Assembly (NCBI GenBank): GCA_000723505.1
Contig: HG934468.1
Coordinates: forward strand, 652,798-716,797
DNA from: Mucinivorans hirudinis
GTDB taxonomy: Bacteria > Bacteroidota > Bacteroidia > Bacteroidales > Rikenellaceae
Reading direction: 5' to 3'
Length of the DNA stretch: 64,000 bases
In this document: positions 16,393 to 24,006 of the stretch, one piece after another
How the letters are laid out: each line of letters opens with the position of its first letter
Numbering within the stretch: position 1 is the first letter of the stretch
The notes under the pieces: generated by a model
Databases searched by the model: none
Told to the model about the DNA's origin: nothing
The model's input: only the letters and a program-made list of their open reading frames with translations
Program-made: the position numbers and the translations under genes

Positions 16393-17247
16393 CTATGCCG
16401 CCGTCATATAGACCTCACTCGGAGTCTTGTATTCAAGCGATTGATGTAGCCTTTCGGTGTTGTAAAGACGAAAATAGTCAGTCAAGCCATCATATAACTC
16501 TTTGCCGCTGCCGGGGTTCGACAGGTAAATATACTCATATTTTACGCTGCGCCACAACCTTTCGACAAAAATATTATCCAAAGCCCTACCTTTACCGTCC
16601 ATACTTATCTGTATCTCATTTTCTTCAAGTATCTTAACGAACTCCTTGGCCGTGAACTCACTCCCTTGGTCGGTGTTGAATATCTCCGGCTTGCCGTATC
16701 TGGCAATAGCCTCTTTGAGCAACTCTTGGCAGAACTCGCTATCGTGAGTATTGCTTATCCCCCAAGCCAACACAAAGCGCGAATGCCAATCAATGATGGC
16801 GCACAGGTACATATAACCTCCATTCATTGGGATATAGGTGATGTCGGTACTCCAAACCTGATTTACCCTGTCAATAGTTAATCCTCGCAATAGATAGGGG
16901 TATATCTTATGCTCCTTATTATGCCACGTGGTGTTAGGCTTGGGGTAGATAGCACTGATGCACATATCCCGAAAGTAACGACGCACTCGCTTAGGGCTTA
17001 TCGTAAAACCTTTCTTTCGCAAGTGTTCAGTCATCCGCTCGACACCATAGAAAGGCATTTTGGTATAGGTGCGGTCTATCTCTGCTTTAACAGCAAGCTC
17101 ATCTGCACTTGCTCTTCCTTTGCTCGCATAGTATATGCCACTGCGGCAAATGTTTAGCAATATGCACTGCTGAACTAAACTCAGCCGAGGATGATTCTTT
17201 TCTACCATCTCTCTACGCTCGGCTAACGAGATTTGAGTAGCTCCCAC
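16393..17247 (-). CDS. IS3-family transposase OrfB
   Basis: 284 residues. An HTH_21-like N-terminal region (YGVERMTEHLRKKGF) precedes an rve-type DDE domain. VNQVWSTDITYIPM gives the first Asp, IFNTDQGSEFTAKEF the second, and ALDNIFVERLWRSVKYEYIYL the Glu, followed by YNTERLHQSLEYKTPSEVY. The first in-frame codon is a GTG at 17247, but expression is probably by -1 frameshifting from orfA on the A-run just upstream. It appears intact. Confidence 0.92.
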   Translation of the reverse strand: MGATQISLAERREMVEKNHPRLSLVQQCILLNICRSGIYYASKGRASADELAVKAEIDRTYTKMPFYGVERMTEHLRKKGFTISPKRVRRYFRDMCISAIYPKPNTTWHNKEHKIYPYLLRGLTIDRVNQVWSTDITYIPMNGGYMYLCAIIDWHSRFVLAWGISNTHDSEFCQELLKEAIARYGKPEIFNTDQGSEFTAKEFVKILEENEIQISMDGKGRALDNIFVERLWRSVKYEYIYLSNPGSGKELYDGLTDYFRLYNTERLHQSLEYKTPSEVYMTAA

Positions 17248-17522
17248 TTTTTTTTTAAGAACTCGTTCTCTATCTCAAGCTGACCAATCTTGCGATAAAG
17301 ATTGTTCTCTACCTGCTCATCAGACTTGACTTTACGCTCCTTGTCAGTCGAGAAAATGGCGGTCGCTCCCTCCTTGAACTGCTTCTTCCATACCCCAACC
17401 TGCGTCGGATGAACTTCATAAATCGAAGCAATCTCATTGACCGTCTTCAAGCCCTTGATAGCCTCCAAGGCTACTGCAGCTTTGGTCTCTGCCGAAATCT
17501 TTTCCCTCATCGTTTGTCTCAT
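17223..17522 (-). CDS. IS3-family transposase OrfA
   Basis: 99 residues with an HTH (VALEAIKGLKTVNEIASIYEVHPTQVGVWKKQF) and a C-terminal leucine-zipper-like coiled coil (NNLYRKIGQLEIENEFLKKK). It overlaps orfB by 25 bases. The overlap contains a run of nine A on the minus strand followed by G, a likely -1 slip site that yields the OrfAB fusion transposase. The promoter box TATCTTTG (17535-17542, minus strand) is just before the start. Confidence 0.9.
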   Translation of the reverse strand: MRQTMREKISAETKAAVALEAIKGLKTVNEIASIYEVHPTQVGVWKKQFKEGATAIFSTDKERKVKSDEQVENNLYRKIGQLEIENEFLKKKWELLKSR

Positions 17523-17594
17523 TTTTTATGAGACCAAAGATAACCAAATTATAGCTTAAACTGCTGTCCTATTTTGGGGGAGTATTATATTCTC

Positions 17595-17668
17595 AAAAAG
17601 CGAGCAAGTGCACGACAAACTGATAGGAATATACATCGAAAACAACCTCTACCAAAGAACACCATAAA
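17595..17668 (+). pseudogene. Possible 3' remnant of a plus-strand gene
   Basis: Right after the IS3 end, one plus-strand frame reads SKSEQVHDKLIGIYIENNLYQ and ends RTP-stop at 17668. The composition is protein-like, but no family is recognised and no start exists. It may be the tail of a gene cut by the IS. Weak evidence only. Confidence 0.25.
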
Positions 17669-17681
17669 TATACCAATTCAG

Positions 17682-17927
17682 CTATTTTGAAACACTACCA
17701 GTACGCCAAATCTTCGCAAGATGGTCAATTAATACTTTTGCTGTAGCGAAAGACATAAATGAATCATTACGCTTGTCATAACCTTCGTAGAATTCAGAAT
17801 AGCCACAGTATTTACATCTCAAATTACAAGCATCCGTAACTTCAAATACTAAAGTACGGAGATTTATGATGTTATTTTCAACCACTTGCTTTGAAGTTAT
17901 GGGTATAAACTTTATTTTCTCTTTCAT
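17682..17927 (-). pseudogene. Radical SAM peptide maturase, N-terminal fragment
   Basis: 81 residues. FEVTDACNLRCKYCGYSEFY is the radical SAM CxxxCxxC motif, here the N-terminus of a SPASM-type peptide maturase of about 400 residues or more. CGYSEFYEGYDKR with the spacing seen is typical of maturases of the GG-Bacteroidales RiPP type. The frame diverges after DHLAKIW and stops at 17682, so the substrate and SPASM parts are lost. It begins 2 bases after the lipoprotein gene's stop, so the two formed an operon. Confidence 0.75.
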
Positions 17928-17928
17928 T

Positions 17929-19092
17929 TTATTTTATTTTTATCAAAAGAAGTAATGGATTGTCATCCTCTTTGAGGGTTTTAACAATCTTTTGTGTCTC
18001 GGGCGGCAATTTATCAATATTGTCAATGAGGAATGTTGCACGGAAAAACACAGCCATAAATCCTTCGCTCAGGGTTTGATATTTTGCAGAAAGCGCACAT
18101 TGATTATTGAGAAGACTCAATGAATGATTAGGTGGATTGCTATTATCTACCTTAAGTCTGAAAATTTGCCTCTTCTTTTTGTCGTAGACATAGAAACTGC
18201 CCTCAACATTAAAACTGAGTTTGAGGTCGTAATGTGTTTGCAGGAATAGGTATCTATCAGTTTCAAGAGCTGGGATTGTCATACATTCGGTCGTGTTGTA
18301 ATTTGTAGCATCCACAAAACGTGGTGCTACCTCCAAGGTTTTATTATTCACAAAAAACACGGTGTCACAACATTTATTGGTCAAAAAAACACCATCCTTG
18401 CCTCTGATAAGTGATGGGTAAAATAGGTCTGCAAAGTAGTACGGGTCATCGTTTATTGGTCGTTCAAAAGCGATGTTTATCTGTTTTATCAGCTTTGAAG
18501 TCGATTGCGAAATAAGGAAGAAATAGTGCGGCATATCTTCAGTCCAATGGTGAGGTTTGAAGCTACTATAAACTAATAGAGTATCGCCATTTATTCGGAA
18601 GAGATTTTTTTGAGTCGGAATTTTGTAGGGAATATTTCTTTTGAAATTAAACAATGTGTCGTACTCTACAAATTTTTTGCCCATCGCATCGTCTACCGTT
18701 ATGGTGTTACTCTCTTCATCAACCATAAATTCAAGTAGCATTAGATACTCCTGCGGTCCCCGTCCTTCTCTATTCATCTTTCGCACGGAATTACCATTAA
18801 AGTCATAAACATAAATGTCTTTTTCTTGCTTTGTATATATTCTCTCTGTTTTTTCATTTACATAAAAATCTGAAGTAGTAACATCACGCACATCAACAAA
18901 ATAACCTTGGTTGACTCCTCCCATCTTGATAATTCGCACATCGGCAACATCACTCAGCTTAAGGTCAATTTCAGGATATGATTTGCGGTAGTCGAAAACT
19001 ATCAACTCATCTTGAGTGTCGCTCCTACCACAAGAGAAAGCACCTGTCAATATCAAAGTGCTTATGAACAATTTAATAATAAGGTTTTTCAT
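17929..19092 (-). CDS. 6-bladed beta-propeller lipoprotein of a RiPP locus
   Basis: 387 residues. The signal ILTGAFSC is a lipobox. The body has repeated strand pairs typical of the Bacteroidales 6-bladed propeller group (BF3164/DUF4934-like): NEKTERIYTKQEKDIYVYDFNGNSVRKMNREGRGPQEYL is the best blade, with the conserved GRGPxEY motif. Such lipoproteins often sit in clusters with radical SAM maturases and small GG-leader peptides, as here. The substrate is unknown. The gene is intact but cut off from its upstream precursor gene by the IS nest. Confidence 0.8.
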   Translation of the reverse strand: MKNLIIKLFISTLILTGAFSCGRSDTQDELIVFDYRKSYPEIDLKLSDVADVRIIKMGGVNQGYFVDVRDVTTSDFYVNEKTERIYTKQEKDIYVYDFNGNSVRKMNREGRGPQEYLMLLEFMVDEESNTITVDDAMGKKFVEYDTLFNFKRNIPYKIPTQKNLFRINGDTLLVYSSFKPHHWTEDMPHYFFLISQSTSKLIKQINIAFERPINDDPYYFADLFYPSLIRGKDGVFLTNKCCDTVFFVNNKTLEVAPRFVDATNYNTTECMTIPALETDRYLFLQTHYDLKLSFNVEGSFYVYDKKKRQIFRLKVDNSNPPNHSLSLLNNQCALSAKYQTLSEGFMAVFFRATFLIDNIDKLPPETQKIVKTLKEDDNPLLLLIKIK

Positions 19093-19311
19093 AAAAGTGA
19101 GTGTTTAGTGGTGATGCGTTATACTGTCATTGCAGACTCTACTCGCAAATTAAATGCAGCTTATATGCTTATTTTCAATAGGCATATGATTGCATGTCAA
19201 GCCCAAAATGACAACAAAGCAATTTGATTTAGAATCAAAAAGTCAAAAAACGCCTGTTAATATAATAATTATTATATCAAGTAGTTACAATTAATAACAA
19301 AAAAGGTATTG

Positions 19312-19728
19312 TTAAATTAGTATTGATAGCTCCCCATTAAGTTTTAGAAATAGTAGTTTCAAGGATTTTTCTATCATATGTAAAGCTTTGCTATAACATT
19401 TTCCTTTACGTTTGAAGCGAGCTAAATAATGCCTAATTCTACTGTTATATCCCTCTACTGTAAATGTTTGAGCTTTTGATCGTATGTGTTTTTCGGCAGG
19501 AATAAATTCACAATAACTTTTCCAATGATCTGAACAATATGTACCTACATCTATATTCCGTAGTCCATCCCATAACATTAACCCTGTCTTTGTGGAGCGG
19601 TCTCCGCAGACAAAAGGGATAAACCATTTTGCAAGTCTATCAACAGCAATCCATATCCAACAGTAGTTTTTTTGACAGTAAATATGTATGCAACTCATCA
19701 AGCTCAACAATGGATGCACTTTGCTCAT
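19312..19728 (-). CDS. IS1-family transposase, InsB part
   Basis: The catalytic part of the IS1 DDE transposase: WIWIAVDRLAKWF, TYCSDHWKSY and the C-terminal RHYLARFKRKGKCYSK block are family landmarks. It is read by -1 frameshift from InsA: the overlap holds a run of seven A then C (minus strand, 19667-19673 on plus as T). The natural fusion joins ELDELHTY..KK to NYCWIWIAVDR. The ATG of this frame is probably not used. Confidence 0.88.
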   Translation of the reverse strand: MSKVHPLLSLMSCIHIYCQKNYCWIWIAVDRLAKWFIPFVCGDRSTKTGLMLWDGLRNIDVGTYCSDHWKSYCEFIPAEKHIRSKAQTFTVEGYNSRIRHYLARFKRKGKCYSKALHMIEKSLKLLFLKLNGELSILI

Positions 19729-19993
19729 TTACAGGCAATTCGACACGAGAGCCCCACTCTTTAATCCAGTAATAAACAGTAACATGGTTTATGTTTAGTA
19801 TTCTGCCGATGGCTCGAAAACCCAAGCCTTCTAAGTACATTGACAATGCCAAACGTTTAGTATCCGCAGACTTTACATCAGACTTCTTTTCAACAGTGTA
19901 ATGGTATTTACAAACACTACACCTATATCGCTGACGGCCCTTTACTATGCCATCTTTGCAATAATTCGCGCTCTTACATCTTGGACAATTCAT
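19640..19993 (-). CDS. IS1-family transposase, InsA part
   Basis: 117 residues. A zinc-ribbon N-terminus (CPRCKSANYCKDG and RYRCSVCKYHY) is followed by an HTH (LSMYLEGLGFRAIGRILNINHVTVYYWIKEWG). The first catalytic Asp is in ELDELHTY just before the slip site. Alone it would act as the DNA-binding repressor form. After slippage on A7C it becomes the full transposase. Its upstream promoter region is separated from the IS1 end by the inserted IS630 and IS4. Confidence 0.88.
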   Translation of the reverse strand: MNCPRCKSANYCKDGIVKGRQRYRCSVCKYHYTVEKKSDVKSADTKRLALSMYLEGLGFRAIGRILNINHVTVYYWIKEWGSRVELPVNEQSASIVELDELHTYLLSKKLLLDMDCC

Positions 19994-20070
19994 AACAGCT
20001 TTTTTTGCAAAGATAATAAATCTAAGTATGTTCTCTAAATTATTTTATATTATTTTGTATCTTTGCGCCT

Positions 20071-20487
20071 ATGGGCCGAGTAAATACACCACAACTATCC
20101 ACGCAAGAGCGCCTTGTCTTAGAGCAGGGCTTTCGGGACGGCGGGAGCCATTGCTTTCGTACACGTTGCCACGTCATCTTGCTCAAAGCAGACGGTCGCA
20201 CCTCTAAAGACGTGGGCTTAATAACAGATATGAGCCATGTCAGTGTGAACCATTGGGTTAAACGTTTCAAATCCGAAGGCATCTCAAGCCTCCGTAATAA
20301 GCCGGGGCAAGGGCGTAAACCTATTCTGGACTCAGAGGATAAGGAAAGTTTATTGGAAGCCGTAAAGGCACATCGGCAACGTGTACAGGTAGCCAAAGCT
20401 GAATGGGAAGCCAGTCGTGGCAAATCCATCAGTGATAGCACTCTGCATCGTTTTTTAAAAGTGCTCACGGAAGATATAAGAGGATAA
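20071..20487 (+). CDS. IS630 transposase, N-terminal HTH part
   Basis: 138 residues with tandem HTH regions (TSKDVGLITDMSHVSVNHWVKRFKSEG) and the linker TLHRFLK typical of IS630. The next part of the protein continues in the -1 frame (YKRIRTRPKGKP). A TTTTTTAAAAG sequence at about 20451-20461 is the likely slip site, so this is the first half of a frameshifted transposase or a damaged gene. Confidence 0.85.
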   Translation: MGRVNTPQLSTQERLVLEQGFRDGGSHCFRTRCHVILLKADGRTSKDVGLITDMSHVSVNHWVKRFKSEGISSLRNKPGQGRKPILDSEDKESLLEAVKAHRQRVQVAKAEWEASRGKSISDSTLHRFLKVLTEDIRG

Positions 20488-20561
20488 GAACCCGTCCCAA
20501 AGGTAAACCTGACAAAGAGTACTATCAACATCAGGTTGAGGTTATCTCGAAACTTGAACTT

Positions 20562-21095
20562 TTGAGTCAATCCGGAGAAATTGATATCTACTACGGAGAT
20601 GAGTCCCATGTCTGTTCCCAAGGATATGTTCCCTACGGCTGGCAATTCCCGGGGGAAGATATACATATCCCTGTTGAGAAGGCATACAAGATCAATATAT
20701 TGGGATTTGTCAACAGACTAAGTGAATATATGGGTATGATGACAGAGGAGTGCATCAATGCTGATGTAGTCATTAATTTCCTCGAAAATCTTTCTTTCAA
20801 TATAAAAAAGAAGACCGTACTTATTTTGGATAATGCTAGTGTGCATAAATCCCGTAGCATAAGAGAAAGAATACCTTTTTGGGAGAAGCGTGGGCTCTTC
20901 ATTACTTATCTTCCTCCATATTCTCCACATTTGAATATTGCGGAAACGGTATGGAGAAAACTCAAAAAGGAATGGCTGGATCCACAGGACTACGTGGAAA
21001 AAGACAAACTCTTCTATGCCGCTAACAGGTGGCTGGCAGCACTGGGTAAGCAAACGGAGATCAAGTTTAGCCATTTTAATAAAAACTTATTTTGA
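20562..21095 (+). CDS. IS630 transposase, DDE part
   Basis: 177 residues from a TTG. The same frame is open upstream to at least 20463, so it is better seen as the second half of a fused product. DDE_3 domain: IYYGDESHVC (first acidic), TVLILDNASVHKS (second Asp), YLPPYSPHLNIAETVWRKLKKEWL (Glu in the PHLNIAE motif). All three catalytic residues are present. Confidence 0.88.
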   Translation: MSQSGEIDIYYGDESHVCSQGYVPYGWQFPGEDIHIPVEKAYKINILGFVNRLSEYMGMMTEECINADVVINFLENLSFNIKKKTVLILDNASVHKSRSIRERIPFWEKRGLFITYLPPYSPHLNIAETVWRKLKKEWLDPQDYVEKDKLFYAANRWLAALGKQTEIKFSHFNKNLF

Positions 21096-21107
21096 TGAGG
21101 TACTTAT

Positions 21108-22561
21108 CATTATTAACCGACTAAAATCGGATTTTTGTTAATTATTTCTGCAATCGTTTAGTAATCAGCATGTATTTCCGCATAAATAGTCATTTCAAAA
21201 TACCTACCCCCCTCAAAATAGTGCCATTTGTATCGTTGGGGCTCGGCTCGATGAGCAAAAATTAGCCCCTTTTCGCTTGTGATAAGTGCGTTTGCAGTTC
21301 TGAATCATCCAAAAAATATCCAGATAACTCGTCAAATGTATCCTCACCAACACCGCAACAGTCGAAAATGCTTTGTCAGTCTGCGTTTTGACTTTCAACA
21401 CCGTCAAAAGTAGATGAGCAATGAGCGTTATCCATATCTGCGTCTTAATTCCATTCTCGGTCTCAGAGTAGAAAAAGTGTAGTTGAAAATTCTGCTTCAA
21501 CTTCTTAAACAACAGCTCTATTTGCCAGCGGCACTTGTAGATAAAAGCCACATCCTCTGCACTGATTTGAAAGTTATTGGTGATAAAAACCAATATCCGA
21601 CCCTTTTCATCACGATAAACAACTTTCCTTAAACAAACCTTCTTCTGCTCCTTATTATCCTTGTAATTCAGATGAATGTGCTCCTCTGATATTACTCCAA
21701 ACTCTTTGTCGTTCAGCACTTTCTCTGAAATAACCTCCTGTACCTCGTAAACAGCATTGCGTTTCAACCGTCCGACAAACCAAACTCCCTCTTCTGTCCA
21801 GCGGGCATATTGCCCATAGTCGTTGTACGCCTTGTCGAAACAAATCATACTCCCTGCTGTGAGGTTGAGCTTGCTCAGAAATTTCTTATCGTGCATTTTT
21901 GCCTCGCTTATATTGACGTGCTTGGCACAATCGGCGTGAGCGTCTATCATCATATGCACCTTCAATCCACCCTTCTTCTTACCATCTCCTTTGGGGTTAC
22001 GACCTACCCCCTTCATTATGTCCGAAAATAGGCGAATAGTGGTAGAATCGAAGATGTAAAACTTCTCAAAATCCACCCCCTTAATTCGGCTGACCGACAA
22101 AAGTGGCGAGTAGTGGCTCAATAACTCAAAGTAGTAATCCCTGAACAAAACCTCATCTCTATCTCGCAAAGCATCGCCTATGGTGCTTTTGGCGGGCGAT
22201 TTATCTAGCCCCAAATAGCTCAACTTGCCTTGCAAGCCCTGCATTGCTGCTGCAATCTCGCCCACAGAATCACACCTGCTAAAGACCCCAAAGAGCAAAG
22301 TTATCAACTGCTCCCACGAGCGAAATCGTTTGTAGTACCTATCCGATTTGTGACGGTGAACTAACAGGTCAAACTTCGCTCTTGGCAGAAAATCTACAAC
22401 CTGTTTGAAAATCGGCTGACCGACTAAATTTTTATAACTATCTTTGCCCATAGTTGAATCTTGTATTGTTTGCACTTACAAAATTACAACTATCGGGGTA
22501 ATTCTCTTCAAAGGGGATTACCCCTCTCTTTTTTTCTCAACTTTTTTGTCGGTCAGTAATG
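21108..22561 (-). mobile_element. IS4-family element, copy 2
   Basis: The same terminal repeats as copy 1, in opposite orientation: CATTATTAACCGAC at 21108 and GTCGGTCAGTAATG ending at 22561. The flanks look unmatched at first, but the 9-bp duplication TAAATCTAT is at 22562-22570 and, split by the IS630, at 20017-20024 plus the T at 21107. It is inserted in the promoter side of the IS1 element. Confidence 0.9.
21213..22475 (-). CDS. IS4-family transposase (copy 2)
   Basis: 420 residues, identical in amino-acid sequence to the copy at 3023-4285, including the FDSTTIRLF, CFDKAYNDYG and YKCRWQIELLFKKLK motifs. The flanking non-coding sequence of the element also matches copy 1. Such identity implies very recent transposition, and gives two 1.45-kb inverted repeats that could drive inversion of the 17 kb between them. 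Confidence 0.93.
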   Translation of the reverse strand: MQTIQDSTMGKDSYKNLVGQPIFKQVVDFLPRAKFDLLVHRHKSDRYYKRFRSWEQLITLLFGVFSRCDSVGEIAAAMQGLQGKLSYLGLDKSPAKSTIGDALRDRDEVLFRDYYFELLSHYSPLLSVSRIKGVDFEKFYIFDSTTIRLFSDIMKGVGRNPKGDGKKKGGLKVHMMIDAHADCAKHVNISEAKMHDKKFLSKLNLTAGSMICFDKAYNDYGQYARWTEEGVWFVGRLKRNAVYEVQEVISEKVLNDKEFGVISEEHIHLNYKDNKEQKKVCLRKVVYRDEKGRILVFITNNFQISAEDVAFIYKCRWQIELLFKKLKQNFQLHFFYSETENGIKTQIWITLIAHLLLTVLKVKTQTDKAFSTVAVLVRIHLTSYLDIFWMIQNCKRTYHKRKGANFCSSSRAPTIQMALF

Positions 22562-22598
22562 TAAATCTATATTAATTTAACAATACCCAAAGTATATG

Positions 22599-22640
22599 TA
22601 ATGACTCTGAGGTGTAGTTCAACTAACCTCAGAATCATTA
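22599..22640. promoter_or_regulatory. 15-bp hairpin downstream of the RiPP precursor
   Basis: TAATGACTCTGAGGT (22599-22613) pairs with ACCTCAGAATCATTA (22626-22640) with one G-U type position, loop 12 bases. It lies just after the precursor gene on the minus strand and without a T-tract. It is probably an mRNA hairpin between the precursor and the downstream lipoprotein/maturase genes, before the IS1 insertion separated them. Confidence 0.6.
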
Positions 22641-22673
22641 CGAAGTTTATGCGGGGTTACATTCTGTGTATTC

Positions 22674-22889
22674 TTATTTTAATATCGAATTAGAGCTATC
22701 ATTAGCCTTTAAGGAATCAAAAACCTTTAAGGAATATGAGTCGGAATATTTATCCGCTGAAGCAACTTCGCAGGCGCATCCACATAAACATCCAACACAT
22801 ACGCATCCGTTATAACCACCTTTGAGCATACTTTGATTTTGTTTGTCGATTTCCATCTTATGGAAATCGTGCAGTTTAAGTTTTTTCGT
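22674..22889 (-). CDS. Cysteine-rich GG-leader RiPP precursor (possibly start-codon mutant)
   Basis: From ACG at 22889 the frame reads TKKLKLHDFHKMEIDKQNQ then SMLKGG, a classic Bacteroidales GG leader of 25 residues. The core YNGCVCVGCLCGCACEV has six Cys within 12 residues (29, 31, 34, 36, 38, 40), and the tail is Ser/Asp/Lys-rich. The natural start is expected where ACG now stands (ATG AAA AAA in relatives). Otherwise the first ATG is at 22856, which would cut the leader to 14 residues. It resembles natural-product precursors of the GG-Bacteroidales family modified by radical SAM enzymes. Confidence 0.65.
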   Translation of the reverse strand, partial: TKKLKLHDFHKMEIDKQNQSMLKGGYNGCVCVGCLCGCACEVASADKYSDSYSLKVFDSLKANDSSNSILK

Positions 22890-22976
22890 TGTCTTAAAGT
22901 TTTTGCTGAAAAATTTGGTTTTTGAGTTATCAAGGTCTCCACCTTGCTTATGGTACCGTTAAGCGTTTTTTGAATT

Positions 22977-23071
22977 TTAGATTTCGAACTCACCCGAGAA
23001 ACTATTCGTTCCGTTTTCGAGAGTGATGCTGTAAGTGCCCCGTGAGAGCGCAGGCATAGAGTAGTTTGTAA
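22977..23071 (-). pseudogene. C-terminal fragment, DUF3244-like secreted protein
   Basis: The minus-strand frame reads TNYSMPALSRGTYSITLENG then NSFSGEFEI-stop, the typical last beta-strands of small Bacteroidales DUF3244-type secreted proteins. The 5' part is cut off by the ISL3 end at 23072. It lies directly upstream of the precursor peptide in the same direction. Confidence 0.45.
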
Positions 23072-23638
23072 GGTTCTACTGGTTTTCGTGTGGGTAAAGT
23101 TTGAGGTTTGCATTGAAGAATAGTATTGCGATTCTGAAGTTTTCAAATTTACGGTATCCTCTGCCGATTCTTTTTATCTCTTCGATAGAGCTGTTTAATC
23201 TCTCTGCCCTTGCATTACTTGCGCCAGTTAGTATCGCATTTACAATTCCTTTTTTATGCCTGTCAAACATTTCTACTACTTGGTTTATCTCAGGTATATT
23301 TACCCTTAATGCGTTCTGTTTCCAAAACATATATATTGATAATGCACTTTGATAGTTTTCTTGCCGAAACTGAATATCTCTAAAATTCTCCTTCACTTGC
23401 CAAGCCCGAGATACCTCGTAATTTGCTCCCCGTATAGCCTCGAAAGTCGCATACTGCTTATCTGTAAAATTATTTGTGTCCTTGAGCCACAAATACTTAG
23501 TTCGTTTCAAATCTTCGTGTAACTTAACCTCTCGGCGACGTACCTTATCAACAGCCTTATTCAAATAACCGACCAAATGAAAATTATCGTGGCAGTGCAA
23601 TGCTTGCCCAAAATACTCCTTTGCTGCGTAAATATAAG
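23072..23638 (-). mobile_element. ISL3-family element, truncated inverted copy
   Basis: Its right terminal repeat GGTTCTACTGGTTTTCGTG starts at 23072. The body matches the complete ISL3 copy up to the transposase stretch PYIYAAKEYFGQA and then stops where the left end of the complete copy begins (23639). The 5' half is missing. The remaining minus-strand frame (23076-23600) covers about 174 C-terminal residues. Confidence 0.87.
23076..23600 (-). pseudogene. ISL3 transposase, C-terminal half
   Basis: 174 residues beginning at an internal Met (HCHDNFHLVGYLNKAVDKVRR), nearly identical to the C-terminus of the complete copy at 23955-24896. It lacks the zinc-finger, HTH and first catalytic Asp regions, so it cannot be active. 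Confidence 0.87.
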
Positions 23639-23679
23639 GGTTCTACAGGATTTCGTGTGAGAATAGTTATCTTTGCCGA

Positions 23680-24006
23680 ATGACAGCAACCGAAGTATTG
23701 AGTAAATTATTATTGCCTATGAGTAGTGATTGGTCGATAGGCAGTGTAGACATCGACGAGCAAAACGAGGAAGTTCGTATTGAGCTTGTCTATAACAATG
23801 AAGTGGTAATTATTGATGGCGTAAGTTATCCTATCTATGACTATCGTTCAGTTCGAGAGTGGCGACACTTGGATTTGTGGCAATATAAGAGTTACCTTGT
23901 TGCCCGTATTCCGCGTTATATTGTTGGAGATAAGGTAATAAGCTTGGGCGTACCGTGGTCAGCGCCATTGGAACGTATGACCACTTTGCTCGAAAAAAAA
24001 CGATAG
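23680..24006 (+). CDS. ISL3 transposase, N-terminal part
   Basis: 108 residues corresponding to the zf-ISL3-like N-terminal domain. The region YDYRSVREWRHLDLWQYKSYLVARIPRY is the conserved part of this domain, though the usual Cys pairs are absent. The frame ends LLEKKR at a run of eight A (23993-24000), where -1 slippage would enter the catalytic frame. Confidence 0.8.
   Translation: MTATEVLSKLLLPMSSDWSIGSVDIDEQNEEVRIELVYNNEVVIIDGVSYPIYDYRSVREWRHLDLWQYKSYLVARIPRYIVGDKVISLGVPWSAPLERMTTLLEKKR

Larger units (their letters stand above)
16025..17589 (-). mobile_element. IS3-family element (with an inserted MITE in its tail)
   Basis: Outer inverted repeats are TATAATACTCCCC then seven bases then GGACAG at both ends (16025 inward and 17589 inward). 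It carries orfA and orfB on the minus strand. Removing the 216-bp MITE and its 8-bp duplication leaves about 1.34 kb, the usual IS3 size. No clear target duplication is seen. It has landed between the susC promoter region and the truncated radical SAM gene. Confidence 0.75.
20025..21104 (+). mobile_element. IS630-family element
   Basis: It lies between two TA dinucleotides (20023-20024 and 21105-21106), the target duplication of this family. The ends AGTATGTTCTC and GAGGTACT form a weak inverted repeat. It has inserted into the left copy of the IS4 target duplication TAAATCTAT: TAAATCTA remains at 20017-20024, TAT at 21105-21107. Confidence 0.85.
19305..22587 (-). mobile_element. IS1-family element, split by nested insertions
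   Basis: One terminal repeat, GGTATTGTTAAATTA, starts at 19305. Its exact reverse complement TAATTTAACAATACC lies at 22573-22587, beyond the IS4 copy. Removing the inserted IS630 and IS4 and one copy of TAAATCTAT gives an IS1 of about 740 bp with the transposase start ~56 bases from the end, as expected. The element therefore received an IS4 (at TAAATCTAT), and the IS4 flank later received an IS630. Confidence 0.85.

Noticed and set aside
19093..19300. A second precursor peptide upstream of the propeller lipoprotein
   Set aside because: All frames contain stops; an ending resembling NVEALA peptides is too weak to call.
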